DNA from: Planctomycetota bacterium
Lineage (GTDB): Bacteria; Planctomycetota; Phycisphaerae; Phycisphaerales; SM1A02
DNA length: 5,577 bases
Assembly: GCA_009924765.1 (NCBI GenBank)
Contig: RFQW01000135.1
Coordinates: 1-5,577 of the forward strand
Direction: 5' to 3'
A program made the position numbers and the translations under genes. A model generated the notes under the pieces. It worked only from the letters and a program-made list of their open reading frames with translations. It had not been told where the DNA came from and did not search any database. Numbering within the stretch: position 1 is the stretch's first letter; each line of letters starts with the position of its first letter. Shown one piece after another: positions 1-5,577 of this stretch.

Positions 1-7
1 CAGCCGC

Positions 8-2803
8 ATGGCGCTGCACGCGTGGGCGCGTGATCAACTGCTCGACGAGCGCGTGCTGGTTCAACTGGTCGAGGAGGCATTCCGGGAACCCGCGCCTCGT
101 TCGCGCGTGATGGCTCCGCCCGCGAAGCCGGCGGTTTCGCAGCCCATGCCGCCTGCGCCCAGGCGTTGGTGGCTCACCGCGATATCGGTGTTTGGTCTGG
201 CGATGAGTCTGGCGCTGTTCTGGCTGCTGCTCGAACGGCTGCCCTCGGCTGCGCCCGTTCCCGCGACGCAGGACAAGCCGGCCGCGCCGGCGCCCGTGGC
301 TGCGGATTCATCACGCACGCTGCCACCGCCGCCAGTCTCGTTTCCAACGCCTCCAACGCTTGATGCTGGCGCGCAACCCACGGTTGTCGCGCCCGCCGCC
401 GCACTGGAAGCGCGTCCCGCCGGTGCGCTGTCCGCTGAAGCTCTCGAGCGCTGGAGACAGACCTGTGCGCAGGCGATGGTCGCATGGCCCGCCATGACCA
501 GCTCGCAGCGCGATCGCCTGATCGCGTCGCTTGCGGAATGGATCGCGCAGAGCCCCTCGGCCGAGGAGGTGGTTCGCCTGCAGACCGCGCTGGCCACCGA
601 CGCGGCACATCCCTTGAATGCGCGCGATGGCATGCTGGCGTCGGCGTTCGATGCCATGCTGCAGGCGCGCGCGCATGCGGATGAGCGAATCACGCCTGCG
701 GCTGCCGCGAAACTTGGCGGCACGCGCGCGCTTGGTGGCGATGATTCAAGCGCGCTGCAGGCATGGGCGCTGCAGCAGGTTCCCGTTCTCGAGAAGTCTT
801 TGCAGCAGCCCGACGCACGCGAGCGATGGGTGGGATGGCTGCAGGCGGTGGCGGCGATCGAGCGCGCCGACGCGCGGCTGCAGTGCGCGCTGGCCGCCAT
901 GGATGCGGTGGTGCGTGGCAATGCAAGGCTTGATGGGCAGGGCCTGGCCGCGGATGTGCTCGGCTCCTTGCTCGCTGCGGTGCCGAGCGATCCGCGTCAG
1001 AGCGGTTTCGATGCCACGCGGCGAGCATTCGTGGGCTGGCTTGCGGATCCCAAGATCACCTCGGCGCGCATGTGGGCACTTGGCGGCATCTGGCGAAGCG
1101 GTGGCCATGCCCCCGATGCATGGCTGCTGCCCGGCGAGCGCGATTCGGCGCAGGCGCGCGCCGCACTGGCGAAGCGCTGGAATGCGATCGATGCCACACG
1201 CGCGGCGGCGGTATGGCAGCCGCTGCAGGACCGCGCGCGTGCGCTCGAGTCGACGAAGCCCGCCACGCAGGCCGCGCAGGTGCTCGCGCTGGCGGACTGG
1301 ATGCAGCTGATCCGGCAGGGCACGGCGTTGCTGCAGCAGAAGGATTTCGAACGCGTGCAGCCGATCGAGGTCGCGGACCGTCCGATCGTCGCGCGCGCCT
1401 CGAGACAGGATGAGGCGTGGTCGGCGCGGCTTGGTGATGCGCGTCCCGAGCGTCGCATGGAAGCGTTGCAGGCGCTGCGAGCGCGCGCGCCGGATGCGCT
1501 GGGCGAGCGCGACGCCGAGGCACTTGCCATGCGCGCCTTCTCCGCTCCAGGCAAGGACGAGCGCCTGCTGGCTCAGGCGATCATCCGCGACAATCTGCTG
1601 CAGTCGTCGGTGATGCTGCGCGCCATGGCCATGGAGGCCGTGCGCACCGACGATCCACGCAATGCCACCGACCTCATCGAAGTGGCGATCGGTCGCATGC
1701 TGCTTGGCGACGAGCAGGCGTCGATGCGTGCGCGATCGATCGCAGGGTTGCTTGCAAAACTGCCGCCACGCGCCGCTCGCACGGAACTGGATGGTGCCAG
1801 CCGACGCCTTGCGGCCGAGACCGGCGCCTGGGGCTCCGAAGTGGGCACCACGGGTCTGCGGCAGGATGCCGGCCAGGATGCCTGGTGCATCGCGCATCGC
1901 ATGCGCGACGCGCTGGAGGGGCTCGTGGTTGCCGAAGCGATGCAGCCGTTGATGCAGGACATCGATGCGCGCATGCGCCGCCTACAACGCGTGGCGTGGT
2001 GCGGGCCCCGTGGCCTTGCGGCCGCCACCGCGGTGCTGTGCGATCTGCAGGCGGTCACGCTGGCCTCGCAGCACCTGCAACTGGCGCAGACGCTGCGGCT
2101 GCTGGCCGACGACGCCGCGCTTCGCCGTTCCCGTGCGGGCTCGGCGCTGGAGCAGTCGAGCATTTCGCTGCAGACGATCGTGCGCATGCAGTTGGCGTGC
2201 GCGGGCGCACCGGTGGGCGCGCTTCCGGTTGCGGCAGACGTAATCTCGCCTGACCATGCCGGTGCGCTGCGGCGTCTTGCCGAGGCGGATGCGCTGCTGG
2301 CCGAGAAGGAAGTGGATGTGCCTCGCGTGCAGGTGGTGCTGGAGGAGGCGCTTCAGAACGATCCGTCGGTGGTCGGCAGCGTGGATGTGGCGCGTGCGCG
2401 ATTGTCACCTTCGGGTGCGCGCTCGCCGTGGTTCGAGTCGGCGCAGGTGGCCGGGGCCGGCGCCATGCTGCCTGCGCCTGACACCACGGCTGATGGGTTG
2501 GCGCTGGCAGCGCTTCTCGCGCAGCGCGGGCAGGCCGATCGACTCGGCGCGCAGCGTGGCAACGAAACTTCCGCGCGCGCGCTGGAAAGTTTCGCCGCGG
2601 CGCAGGGGCTGCCCAGTGCCGAGGTACTCAAGCGCCTGCGCTCGGGCGATGCGGCGGAACGCGACGCCATGCGCGAGCGCATGGAGGCCGCGGTGATGCA
2701 GCAGCTCGATCCGGAGGCGGCGCCGTGGTTGTCCGCGATCGTCGCCGGCATGGATGCACGTGTGCCGGAGCCGCCGATTCCGGGCGGTCGTCTGGCGCGG
2801 TGA
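8..2803 (+). CDS. Large membrane-anchored Ala-rich protein of unknown function (possibly 5'-partial)
   Basis: I do not recognise this protein. From the ATG at 8 it is 931 residues. The first ~50 residues look cytoplasmic; a hydrophobic segment at about 54-76, preceded by Arg52-Arg53, is a good single transmembrane helix, which by the positive-inside rule puts the long C-terminal part outside the cytoplasm. A Pro/Ala-rich linker follows (~79-140), then ~790 residues rich in Ala, Arg, Leu and Gln that read as continuous amphipathic helices; around 480-600 they loosely resemble HEAT-type helical repeats. No catalytic motif is visible. The frame is open to the left edge (codons at 2-7 are sense) and no ribosome binding site can be seen, so the true start may lie upstream; the ATG at 110 (residue 35) is another candidate. 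The gene ends 7 bp from the convergent acetyltransferase gene. That it is coding is well supported by its length, its composition and this tight junction; its function is open. Confidence 0.8.
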   Translation: MALHAWARDQLLDERVLVQLVEEAFREPAPRSRVMAPPAKPAVSQPMPPAPRRWWLTAISVFGLAMSLALFWLLLERLPSAAPVPATQDKPAAPAPVAADSSRTLPPPPVSFPTPPTLDAGAQPTVVAPAAALEARPAGALSAEALERWRQTCAQAMVAWPAMTSSQRDRLIASLAEWIAQSPSAEEVVRLQTALATDAAHPLNARDGMLASAFDAMLQARAHADERITPAAAAKLGGTRALGGDDSSALQAWALQQVPVLEKSLQQPDARERWVGWLQAVAAIERADARLQCALAAMDAVVRGNARLDGQGLAADVLGSLLAAVPSDPRQSGFDATRRAFVGWLADPKITSARMWALGGIWRSGGHAPDAWLLPGERDSAQARAALAKRWNAIDATRAAAVWQPLQDRARALESTKPATQAAQVLALADWMQLIRQGTALLQQKDFERVQPIEVADRPIVARASRQDEAWSARLGDARPERRMEALQALRARAPDALGERDAEALAMRAFSAPGKDERLLAQAIIRDNLLQSSVMLRAMAMEAVRTDDPRNATDLIEVAIGRMLLGDEQASMRARSIAGLLAKLPPRAARTELDGASRRLAAETGAWGSEVGTTGLRQDAGQDAWCIAHRMRDALEGLVVAEAMQPLMQDIDARMRRLQRVAWCGPRGLAAATAVLCDLQAVTLASQHLQLAQTLRLLADDAALRRSRAGSALEQSSISLQTIVRMQLACAGAPVGALPVAADVISPDHAGALRRLAEADALLAEKEVDVPRVQVVLEEALQNDPSVVGSVDVARARLSPSGARSPWFESAQVAGAGAMLPAPDTTADGLALAALLAQRGQADRLGAQRGNETSARALESFAAAQGLPSAEVLKRLRSGDAAERDAMRERMEAAVMQQLDPEAAPWLSAIVAGMDARVPEPPIPGGRLAR

Positions 2804-2810
2804 TGGCGCC

Positions 2811-3341
2811 TCAGCGCGCCGGCAGTTCCAGCCGCAGCAGGTGATCATCCATCACGAAGCCGTTGCCGATGTCGCGCACGAACGACTCCACCACCACGAA
2901 TCCGGCGCGCCGATAGGCCGCCAGTGCGCGGTGATTCGTCTTGTTCACGCCCAGCTCCACCGCGTGCATGCCCGCATGCTGCGCGCGCTGCATCACGTGC
3001 GCCAGCATCGCCTGTCCCGCGCCGCGGCCATGCAGTTCGGGCACCAGATAGATCTTGTGCAGGTGCAGCACGCGCTTCTCGTGCTGCAGTTCGTGGCCCA
3101 CGTAGCCCACCGCATGCCCATGCACCATCGCCAGCTCGTACCGCACGCCGCGCTGCATGTCCTCGGCCAACTTCGTGGGCGCGTACATCCACTCCAGCAT
3201 GAAGCGGATCTGCTCCACGCTGATCATGCCTGGGTAACACGCGTTCCAGATGCGATGGGCAAGTGCGCGGATGGTGTCGATGTCCGCATGCGACGCATCG
3301 CGAAGCGTGATCGTCACCGGTTCCCGCGGCGCGGCGCTCAT
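2811..3341 (-). CDS. GNAT family N-acetyltransferase
   Basis: This 176-residue protein has the GNAT fold, whose members transfer an acetyl group from acetyl-CoA to an amine of a small molecule or protein; the substrate cannot be read from sequence. The N-terminal strand/helix (about 9-31) leads to a segment with IRFMLEWMY (45-53), typical of a common bacterial GNAT subgroup. Motif A is at about 94-115, with strand LHKIYLV followed by the acetyl-CoA pyrophosphate loop GRGAG (105-109). Motif B includes N136, A142, Y143 and GF at 147-148. The tail contains GNGFVMDD (159-166), also usual in this subgroup. The frame is open further upstream to 3437, but I chose the ATG at 3341 because its ATGA overlaps the stop of the upstream oxidoreductase, the extra 32 residues are Arg-rich and unlike GNATs, and 176 aa is a normal family length. 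No clear Shine-Dalgarno is seen, so coupling probably drives initiation. It is the last gene of the - strand operon. Confidence 0.88.
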   Translation of the reverse strand: MSAAPREPVTITLRDASHADIDTIRALAHRIWNACYPGMISVEQIRFMLEWMYAPTKLAEDMQRGVRYELAMVHGHAVGYVGHELQHEKRVLHLHKIYLVPELHGRGAGQAMLAHVMQRAQHAGMHAVELGVNKTNHRALAAYRRAGFVVVESFVRDIGNGFVMDDHLLRLELPAR

Positions 3342-4696
3342 GCGCGCGACAGGCCCAGGTCGTGCAGCACGCGCTTGGCGGCGTTGTGGCCCGCGCAGCC
3401 GATCACCGATCCGGCAGGATGCGTGCCCGCGCTGCACGAATACACGCCGCCCACCGGTGTGGCGATGGGCAGGCGATCATCGAATCCGAAGCCGTTGTCC
3501 ACATGGTGGATGTGTCCCCGCGTGATGCCGAAGTGTCGCTCGATGTCCGGCGGCGTCAGCGCGAACACGTCGTCCACCAGCGCGCTGGTGCCCGGCGCGA
3601 AGCGGTCGCAGATGCCGAGCAGGTGCTTCACGTAGCGATCCTTCTGCGCTTCCCAGGTGGTGCCTGCCAGCGTGTGCGGCACCCACTGCACGAACAGCGC
3701 CGAGTTGTGCCGGCCCTGCGGGTCCTTCAGCGACGGATCCACGGTGGTGTGGATGTACCACTCGATGGTGGGGAACTCGGGCAGCTTGCCCGCGCACACG
3801 TCGTCGTAGCTGGTGCGAAGCGAGCACATCACATCGGCCTCGTCCGGAAGCAGATGGATGGTGGGGCCGTACTGGCCACGATCTTCGGGCAGACAGGTGA
3901 ACTTCGGCAGCCCGTGCAGCGCCAGGTTCACCTTCATGGTGGTGCCGTCCTTGCGGTAGCTCTCCACGCGCGTGTTCCATGCGGCGTCGGCGTGCGCGCC
4001 GGCGATCAGCGTCTGCAGCTTGAACGGGTCTGCGTTCACCACCACCGTGCGTGCGCGCAGTTCCTCGCCATTGGCAAGCACCACGCCCTGCACGCTGCCA
4101 GCCTGCGTGATCAGTCGGTCCGCGCGCGCGTCCAGTCGCACCGTGCCGCCGGCGGCCTGCAGCTTCTCCATCACCAGTCGCGCCACCGTGCCCATGCCGC
4201 CGCGCAGGATCATCCAGGTGCCATCGGCGCCGGGCAGTCGGCACATGTTGTGCACCAGGAAGTTCATGCCCGTGCCCGGGGTGTCCCACGTGCCGTGCAG
4301 GCCGCTGAAGCCGTCGGTGACCGCATACATGGCCTTCACCAGATCGCTCTTGAATCCGAAGCGGTCGATGTACGCGCCCACCGATCCGCGGCACAGCTTC
4401 ACGAAGTGCTCGCGCAGGGCGGGGCGCACGAAGCGCTCCGCCGTGGCCTCGATCGACAGTGGTTCCTGCATCCAGGTGGGCGCGATGTCGTCGCGGATCT
4501 GCGCCACCTCTGTCATCATGCGCTCGTTGGCCAGCCAGTCCGCCTCGCTGAAGAACTCGATGAATTGCCGCTTCATGGCCGCCTGATCGCTGCCAAGCAG
4601 CAGGTGGCGATGGTTCGTGGTGGGCAGGAAGTAGTGCGGATCGCGCCGCAGCACGGGCAGGTCGATCTGCAGTTCATGCAGCAGTTCGGGCGGCAT
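3338..4696 (-). CDS. FAD-dependent oxidoreductase, PYROXD2-like, C-terminal fragment (452 aa)
   Basis: This 452-residue ORF holds everything downstream of the Rossmann fold. Recognisable blocks are DPHYFLPTT (19-27), the family-typical DTPGTGMNFLVHN (138-150), the GGMGTV loop (166-171), VVVNADP (218-224) and the C-terminal FAD-contact region with AGTHPAGSVIG (423-433) and GHNAA (436-440). Related enzymes are flavoproteins that oxidise or desaturate hydrophobic substrates; the bacterial PYROXD2-like members have no firmly assigned substrate that I know of. The ORF cannot bind FAD normally alone, because the GxGxxG fold is encoded in another frame upstream. The ATG at 4696 is an internal Met of the family's MPPELL motif, not a natural start: there is no Shine-Dalgarno before it, and no other ATG, GTG or TTG in this frame back to the TGA within the N-terminal piece. 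It is simply the first available start after the frameshift. Its stop overlaps the GNAT start by 4 nt (ATGA). Confidence 0.85.
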   Translation of the reverse strand: MPPELLHELQIDLPVLRRDPHYFLPTTNHRHLLLGSDQAAMKRQFIEFFSEADWLANERMMTEVAQIRDDIAPTWMQEPLSIEATAERFVRPALREHFVKLCRGSVGAYIDRFGFKSDLVKAMYAVTDGFSGLHGTWDTPGTGMNFLVHNMCRLPGADGTWMILRGGMGTVARLVMEKLQAAGGTVRLDARADRLITQAGSVQGVVLANGEELRARTVVVNADPFKLQTLIAGAHADAAWNTRVESYRKDGTTMKVNLALHGLPKFTCLPEDRGQYGPTIHLLPDEADVMCSLRTSYDDVCAGKLPEFPTIEWYIHTTVDPSLKDPQGRHNSALFVQWVPHTLAGTTWEAQKDRYVKHLLGICDRFAPGTSALVDDVFALTPPDIERHFGITRGHIHHVDNGFGFDDRLPIATPVGGVYSCSAGTHPAGSVIGCAGHNAAKRVLHDLGLSRA

Positions 4697-4869
4697 CAGG
4701 CCAAGCAGATCTTGGTGAAGGGTCGCTCCGTACGCGCGGCGCCGCCGATCACCGACTTGTCTTCCACCACCAGCGTGCGAAGCCCCGCGCGCGCAAGCAG
4801 CAGCGCTGCCACCAGACCGTTGTGGCCAGCGCCCACCACGATCACGTCATGCGGCTGCGCGGCGCCCAT
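4696..4869 (-). CDS. N-terminal Rossmann (FAD-binding) fragment of the oxidoreductase, 57 aa, truncated by frameshift
   Basis: This short ORF encodes 57 residues that are plainly the start of the FAD oxidoreductase: strand VIVVGAG (9-15), the GxGxxG motif G13-A-G15-H-N-G18, a helix, LVVE with ribose-binding Glu36, and the GGAART motif (42-47). The reading then runs through PFTK and reaches TGA at 4698-4696. The start at 4869 is supported by the 1-nt overlap (TGATG) with the stop of the upstream PLP-enzyme gene and by a GAAGG ribosome binding site 4 nt upstream. On its own it is one beta-alpha-beta unit and would not be a functional flavoprotein. The rest of the gene continues in the -1 frame from 4696. 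It might reassociate with the C-terminal piece as a split protein, but the apparent loss of conserved residues at the boundary makes that unlikely. Confidence 0.82.
   Translation of the reverse strand: MGAAQPHDVIVVGAGHNGLVAALLLARAGLRTLVVEDKSVIGGAARTERPFTKICLA
4709..4712 (-). other. Probable frameshift/deletion junction in the oxidoreductase gene
   Basis: Between AAG (4713-4711) and ATCTG (4710-4706), the coding sense passes from the N-terminal frame to the frame one base back. Downstream codons CTG-CTT-GGC-CTG-ATG (4708-4694) give the family's LLGLM, while upstream codons give RTERPFTK. I see no X-XXY-YYZ slippery heptamer in the upstream frame and no obvious stimulatory hairpin, so programmed frameshifting is not supported. 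A 3k+1 deletion fits better than a single missing base, because about a dozen expected residues are missing. The exact breakpoint could lie a base or two either side. Confidence 0.65.
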
Positions 4870-5577
4870 CACGCCTTCGACAGGCCGTGCTCAAGGTCAC
4901 GGATCAGGTCGTTCGGGTGCTCGATGCCCACGCTCAGGCGCACCAGGTTGTCCAGAATGCCTAGCTGCTGACGGCTTTCCGCCGGCACGCTTGCGTGCGT
5001 CATGATCGCCGGGTGCTCGATCAGGCTCTCCACGCCGCCCAGACTCTCGGCCAGCGCGAACAGGTGCACGTTCTCCAGGAAGCGGCGGCTCTCGGCCAGT
5101 CCACCCTTCAGCAGGATGGTGATCATGCCGCCGAAGGCGGGCTTGCCGTCAAGCTGCATCTGCTTCGCCGCGATCGCGTGCTGCGGATGGCTGGGCAGTC
5201 CCGGGTAGATCACCTTCTCCACCTTGGGGTGCTTGGCCAGCCACTGCGCGATCTGCATGCCGCTGTCGCAGTGGCGACGCATGCGCACGGCCAGCGTCTT
5301 GGCACCGCGCAGCGCCAGGTACGCATCGAACGGGCCCATCACGCTGCCGATCGCGTTCTGCAGAAAGCGCAGCTTCTCGGCAAGATCGGTGCGGTTGGTC
5401 ACCAGCACGCCGCCCACCACGTCGCTGTGACCGCCCAGATACTTGGTGGCCGAGTGCATCACCACGTCGAAGCCCATCTCCAGGGGTCGCTGCAGCATGG
5501 GCGTGGCGAAGGTGTTGTCGCACACGCTGATCGCGCCGTGCTTCTTGCAGATGGCCGCGATCGCCGCCAGATCCACC
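4869..5577 (-). CDS. Cystathionine gamma-synthase/lyase-type PLP enzyme, metB-like (5'-partial, runs off the window)
   Basis: This is the C-terminal ~236 residues of a Cys/Met-metabolism PLP-dependent enzyme (fold type I), a cytosolic enzyme of transsulfuration. Counting the first full codon (5576-5574, a GTG read as Val) as 1, the PLP-ring Asp is D20 in CDNTF, the Schiff-base Lys is K45 in HSATKYLGGHSD, the ALRGAKTL block is at 88-95, and the C-terminal hallmark ESLGGVESLIEHPAIMTH runs 177-194, with the substrate-carboxylate Arg in LVRLSVG (R213). The GTG is not the start: family members carry ~150 more residues before this point, so the gene continues beyond 5577. Cystathionine gamma-synthase (O-activated homoserine plus cysteine) and gamma-lyase share these motifs; I cannot separate them, or a methionine gamma-lyase, from this part. 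All catalytic residues visible are intact. Its TGA overlaps the oxidoreductase ATG by one base, making it the likely first visible gene of the operon. Confidence 0.93.
   Translation of the reverse strand, partial: VDLAAIAAICKKHGAISVCDNTFATPMLQRPLEMGFDVVMHSATKYLGGHSDVVGGVLVTNRTDLAEKLRFLQNAIGSVMGPFDAYLALRGAKTLAVRMRRHCDSGMQIAQWLAKHPKVEKVIYPGLPSHPQHAIAAKQMQLDGKPAFGGMITILLKGGLAESRRFLENVHLFALAESLGGVESLIEHPAIMTHASVPAESRQQLGILDNLVRLSVGIEHPNDLIRDLEHGLSKA
4874..4878 (-). promoter_or_regulatory. Ribosome binding site for the oxidoreductase N-terminal ORF
   Basis: GAAGG on the - strand lies 4 nt before the ATG at 4869, inside the last codons of the upstream PLP-enzyme gene. Together with the TGATG stop/start overlap it fixes the oxidoreductase start. 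The spacing is slightly short but acceptable. Confidence 0.5.

Larger units (their letters stand above)
3338..4869 (-). pseudogene. Frameshifted PYROXD2/phytoene-desaturase-like FAD-dependent oxidoreductase (whole locus)
   Basis: Taken together, the two ORFs here encode one FAD-dependent amine-oxidase/phytoene-desaturase-superfamily oxidoreductase of the PYROXD2-like type, but in two frames. The N-terminal piece (4869-4696) carries the dinucleotide-binding Rossmann motif; the C-terminal piece (4696-3338) carries the rest, including the C-terminal FAD-contact motif. The frames cross between about 4720 and 4697: the -1 frame reads LLGLM (4708-4694) directly into MPPELL, whereas the N-terminal frame ends at TGA 4698-4696. 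From memory of the family, some 11-12 conserved residues (a STGAY-like stretch) should lie between the PFTK of the first part and LLGLM; they are absent. A tyrosine codon TAT would be completed by the AT at 4710-4709, so a deletion of 3k+1 nt ending just there explains both the missing residues and the frame change. Intact length would be about 520 aa. Whether this is a real mutation or a sequence error cannot be told from one copy. Confidence 0.75.

Noticed and set aside
1732..1743. Perfect 12-bp palindrome GCGATCGATCGC, plus recurring GCGATCGC (e.g. 510-517) and CGATCG elsewhere
   Set aside because: They fall inside codons for Ala/Arg-Ser/Asp-Ile-Ala in a genome favouring ATC and GCG/CGC, so codon bias explains the excess; no regular spacing and no intergenic placement to suggest a binding site or HIP1-like element.
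746..1897. 383-codon - strand open frame inside the large + strand gene
   Set aside because: Low-complexity Arg/His/Gln/Gly composition typical of antisense shadows in GC-rich DNA; the + strand frame is open over 2.8 kb with a sensible TM protein composition.
2794..2820. Possible bidirectional terminator hairpin between the convergent genes (GGCGCG at 2794-2799 with CGCGCC at 2815-2820)
   Set aside because: Only a 6-bp stem with a long 15-base loop, overlapping both gene ends and without a T-run on either side; such matches are common by chance at this GC content.
3342..3437. 32-residue N-terminal extension of the acetyltransferase to an ATG at 3437
   Set aside because: It would overlap ~100 bp of the oxidoreductase gene, is Arg-rich and unlike GNAT N-termini; the ATGA-overlap start at 3341 gives the normal family length.
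2754..3635. 293-codon + strand open frame across the gene 1 end and the acetyltransferase
   Set aside because: It is antisense to a clear GNAT, His/Arg-rich, crosses three real genes' boundaries and has no recognisable motif.
4697..4725. Programmed -1 ribosomal frameshift joining the two oxidoreductase ORFs
   Set aside because: No slippery heptamer in the correct phase and no clear downstream stimulatory structure; shifting would also still leave the expected conserved stretch missing.
3362..5005. 547-codon open frame on the + strand antisense to the oxidoreductase and part of the PLP-enzyme gene
   Set aside because: Its translation is rich in His, Gln, Arg and Val with no domain, as expected for the reverse complement of a high-GC gene; the - strand frames carry unmistakable family motifs over the same bases.

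Overview
The window is GC-rich, densely coding bacterial DNA with codon choice dominated by G/C in third positions. I saw no tRNA, rRNA, CRISPR array, insertion sequence or plasmid/phage hallmark. The composition and the large Ala/Arg-rich orphan protein would suit a free-living high-GC Gram-negative lineage. A planctomycete of the Phycisphaerae type is one guess, but nothing in the sequence fixes the taxonomy.

Layout. The left half (about 1-2803, + strand) is one long gene of unrecognised family: a predicted single-pass membrane-anchored protein with a Pro/Ala-rich linker and a very large Ala-rich helical domain. It may begin upstream of the window. It ends only 7 bp from the end of a convergent gene set on the - strand (5577 down to 2811).

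That - strand set reads, in transcription order: (1) the C-terminal two thirds of a PLP-dependent Cys/Met-metabolism enzyme (cystathionine gamma-synthase/lyase type), whose N-terminus lies outside the window; (2) a FAD-dependent oxidoreductase of the PYROXD2/phytoene-desaturase-like superfamily; (3) a GNAT N-acetyltransferase. The junctions are a 1-nt overlap (TGATG) and a 4-nt overlap (ATGA), so the three genes look like one translationally coupled operon.

The most noteworthy observation is that the oxidoreductase gene is broken in this sequence. Its FAD-binding Rossmann N-terminus (57 codons, from 4869) is in a different reading frame from the remaining 452 codons (from 4696). A conserved stretch of roughly a dozen residues that I expect between the two halves appears to be missing. 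The pattern fits a short deletion of 3k+1 nucleotides with its junction near 4710/4711, either a real disruption or an assembly/consensus error. The two pieces again meet at a TGATG stop/restart.

Apart from that break and the orphan membrane protein, the window looks like ordinary chromosomal gene content. I found no convincing evidence of a new defence, mobile or regulatory system.
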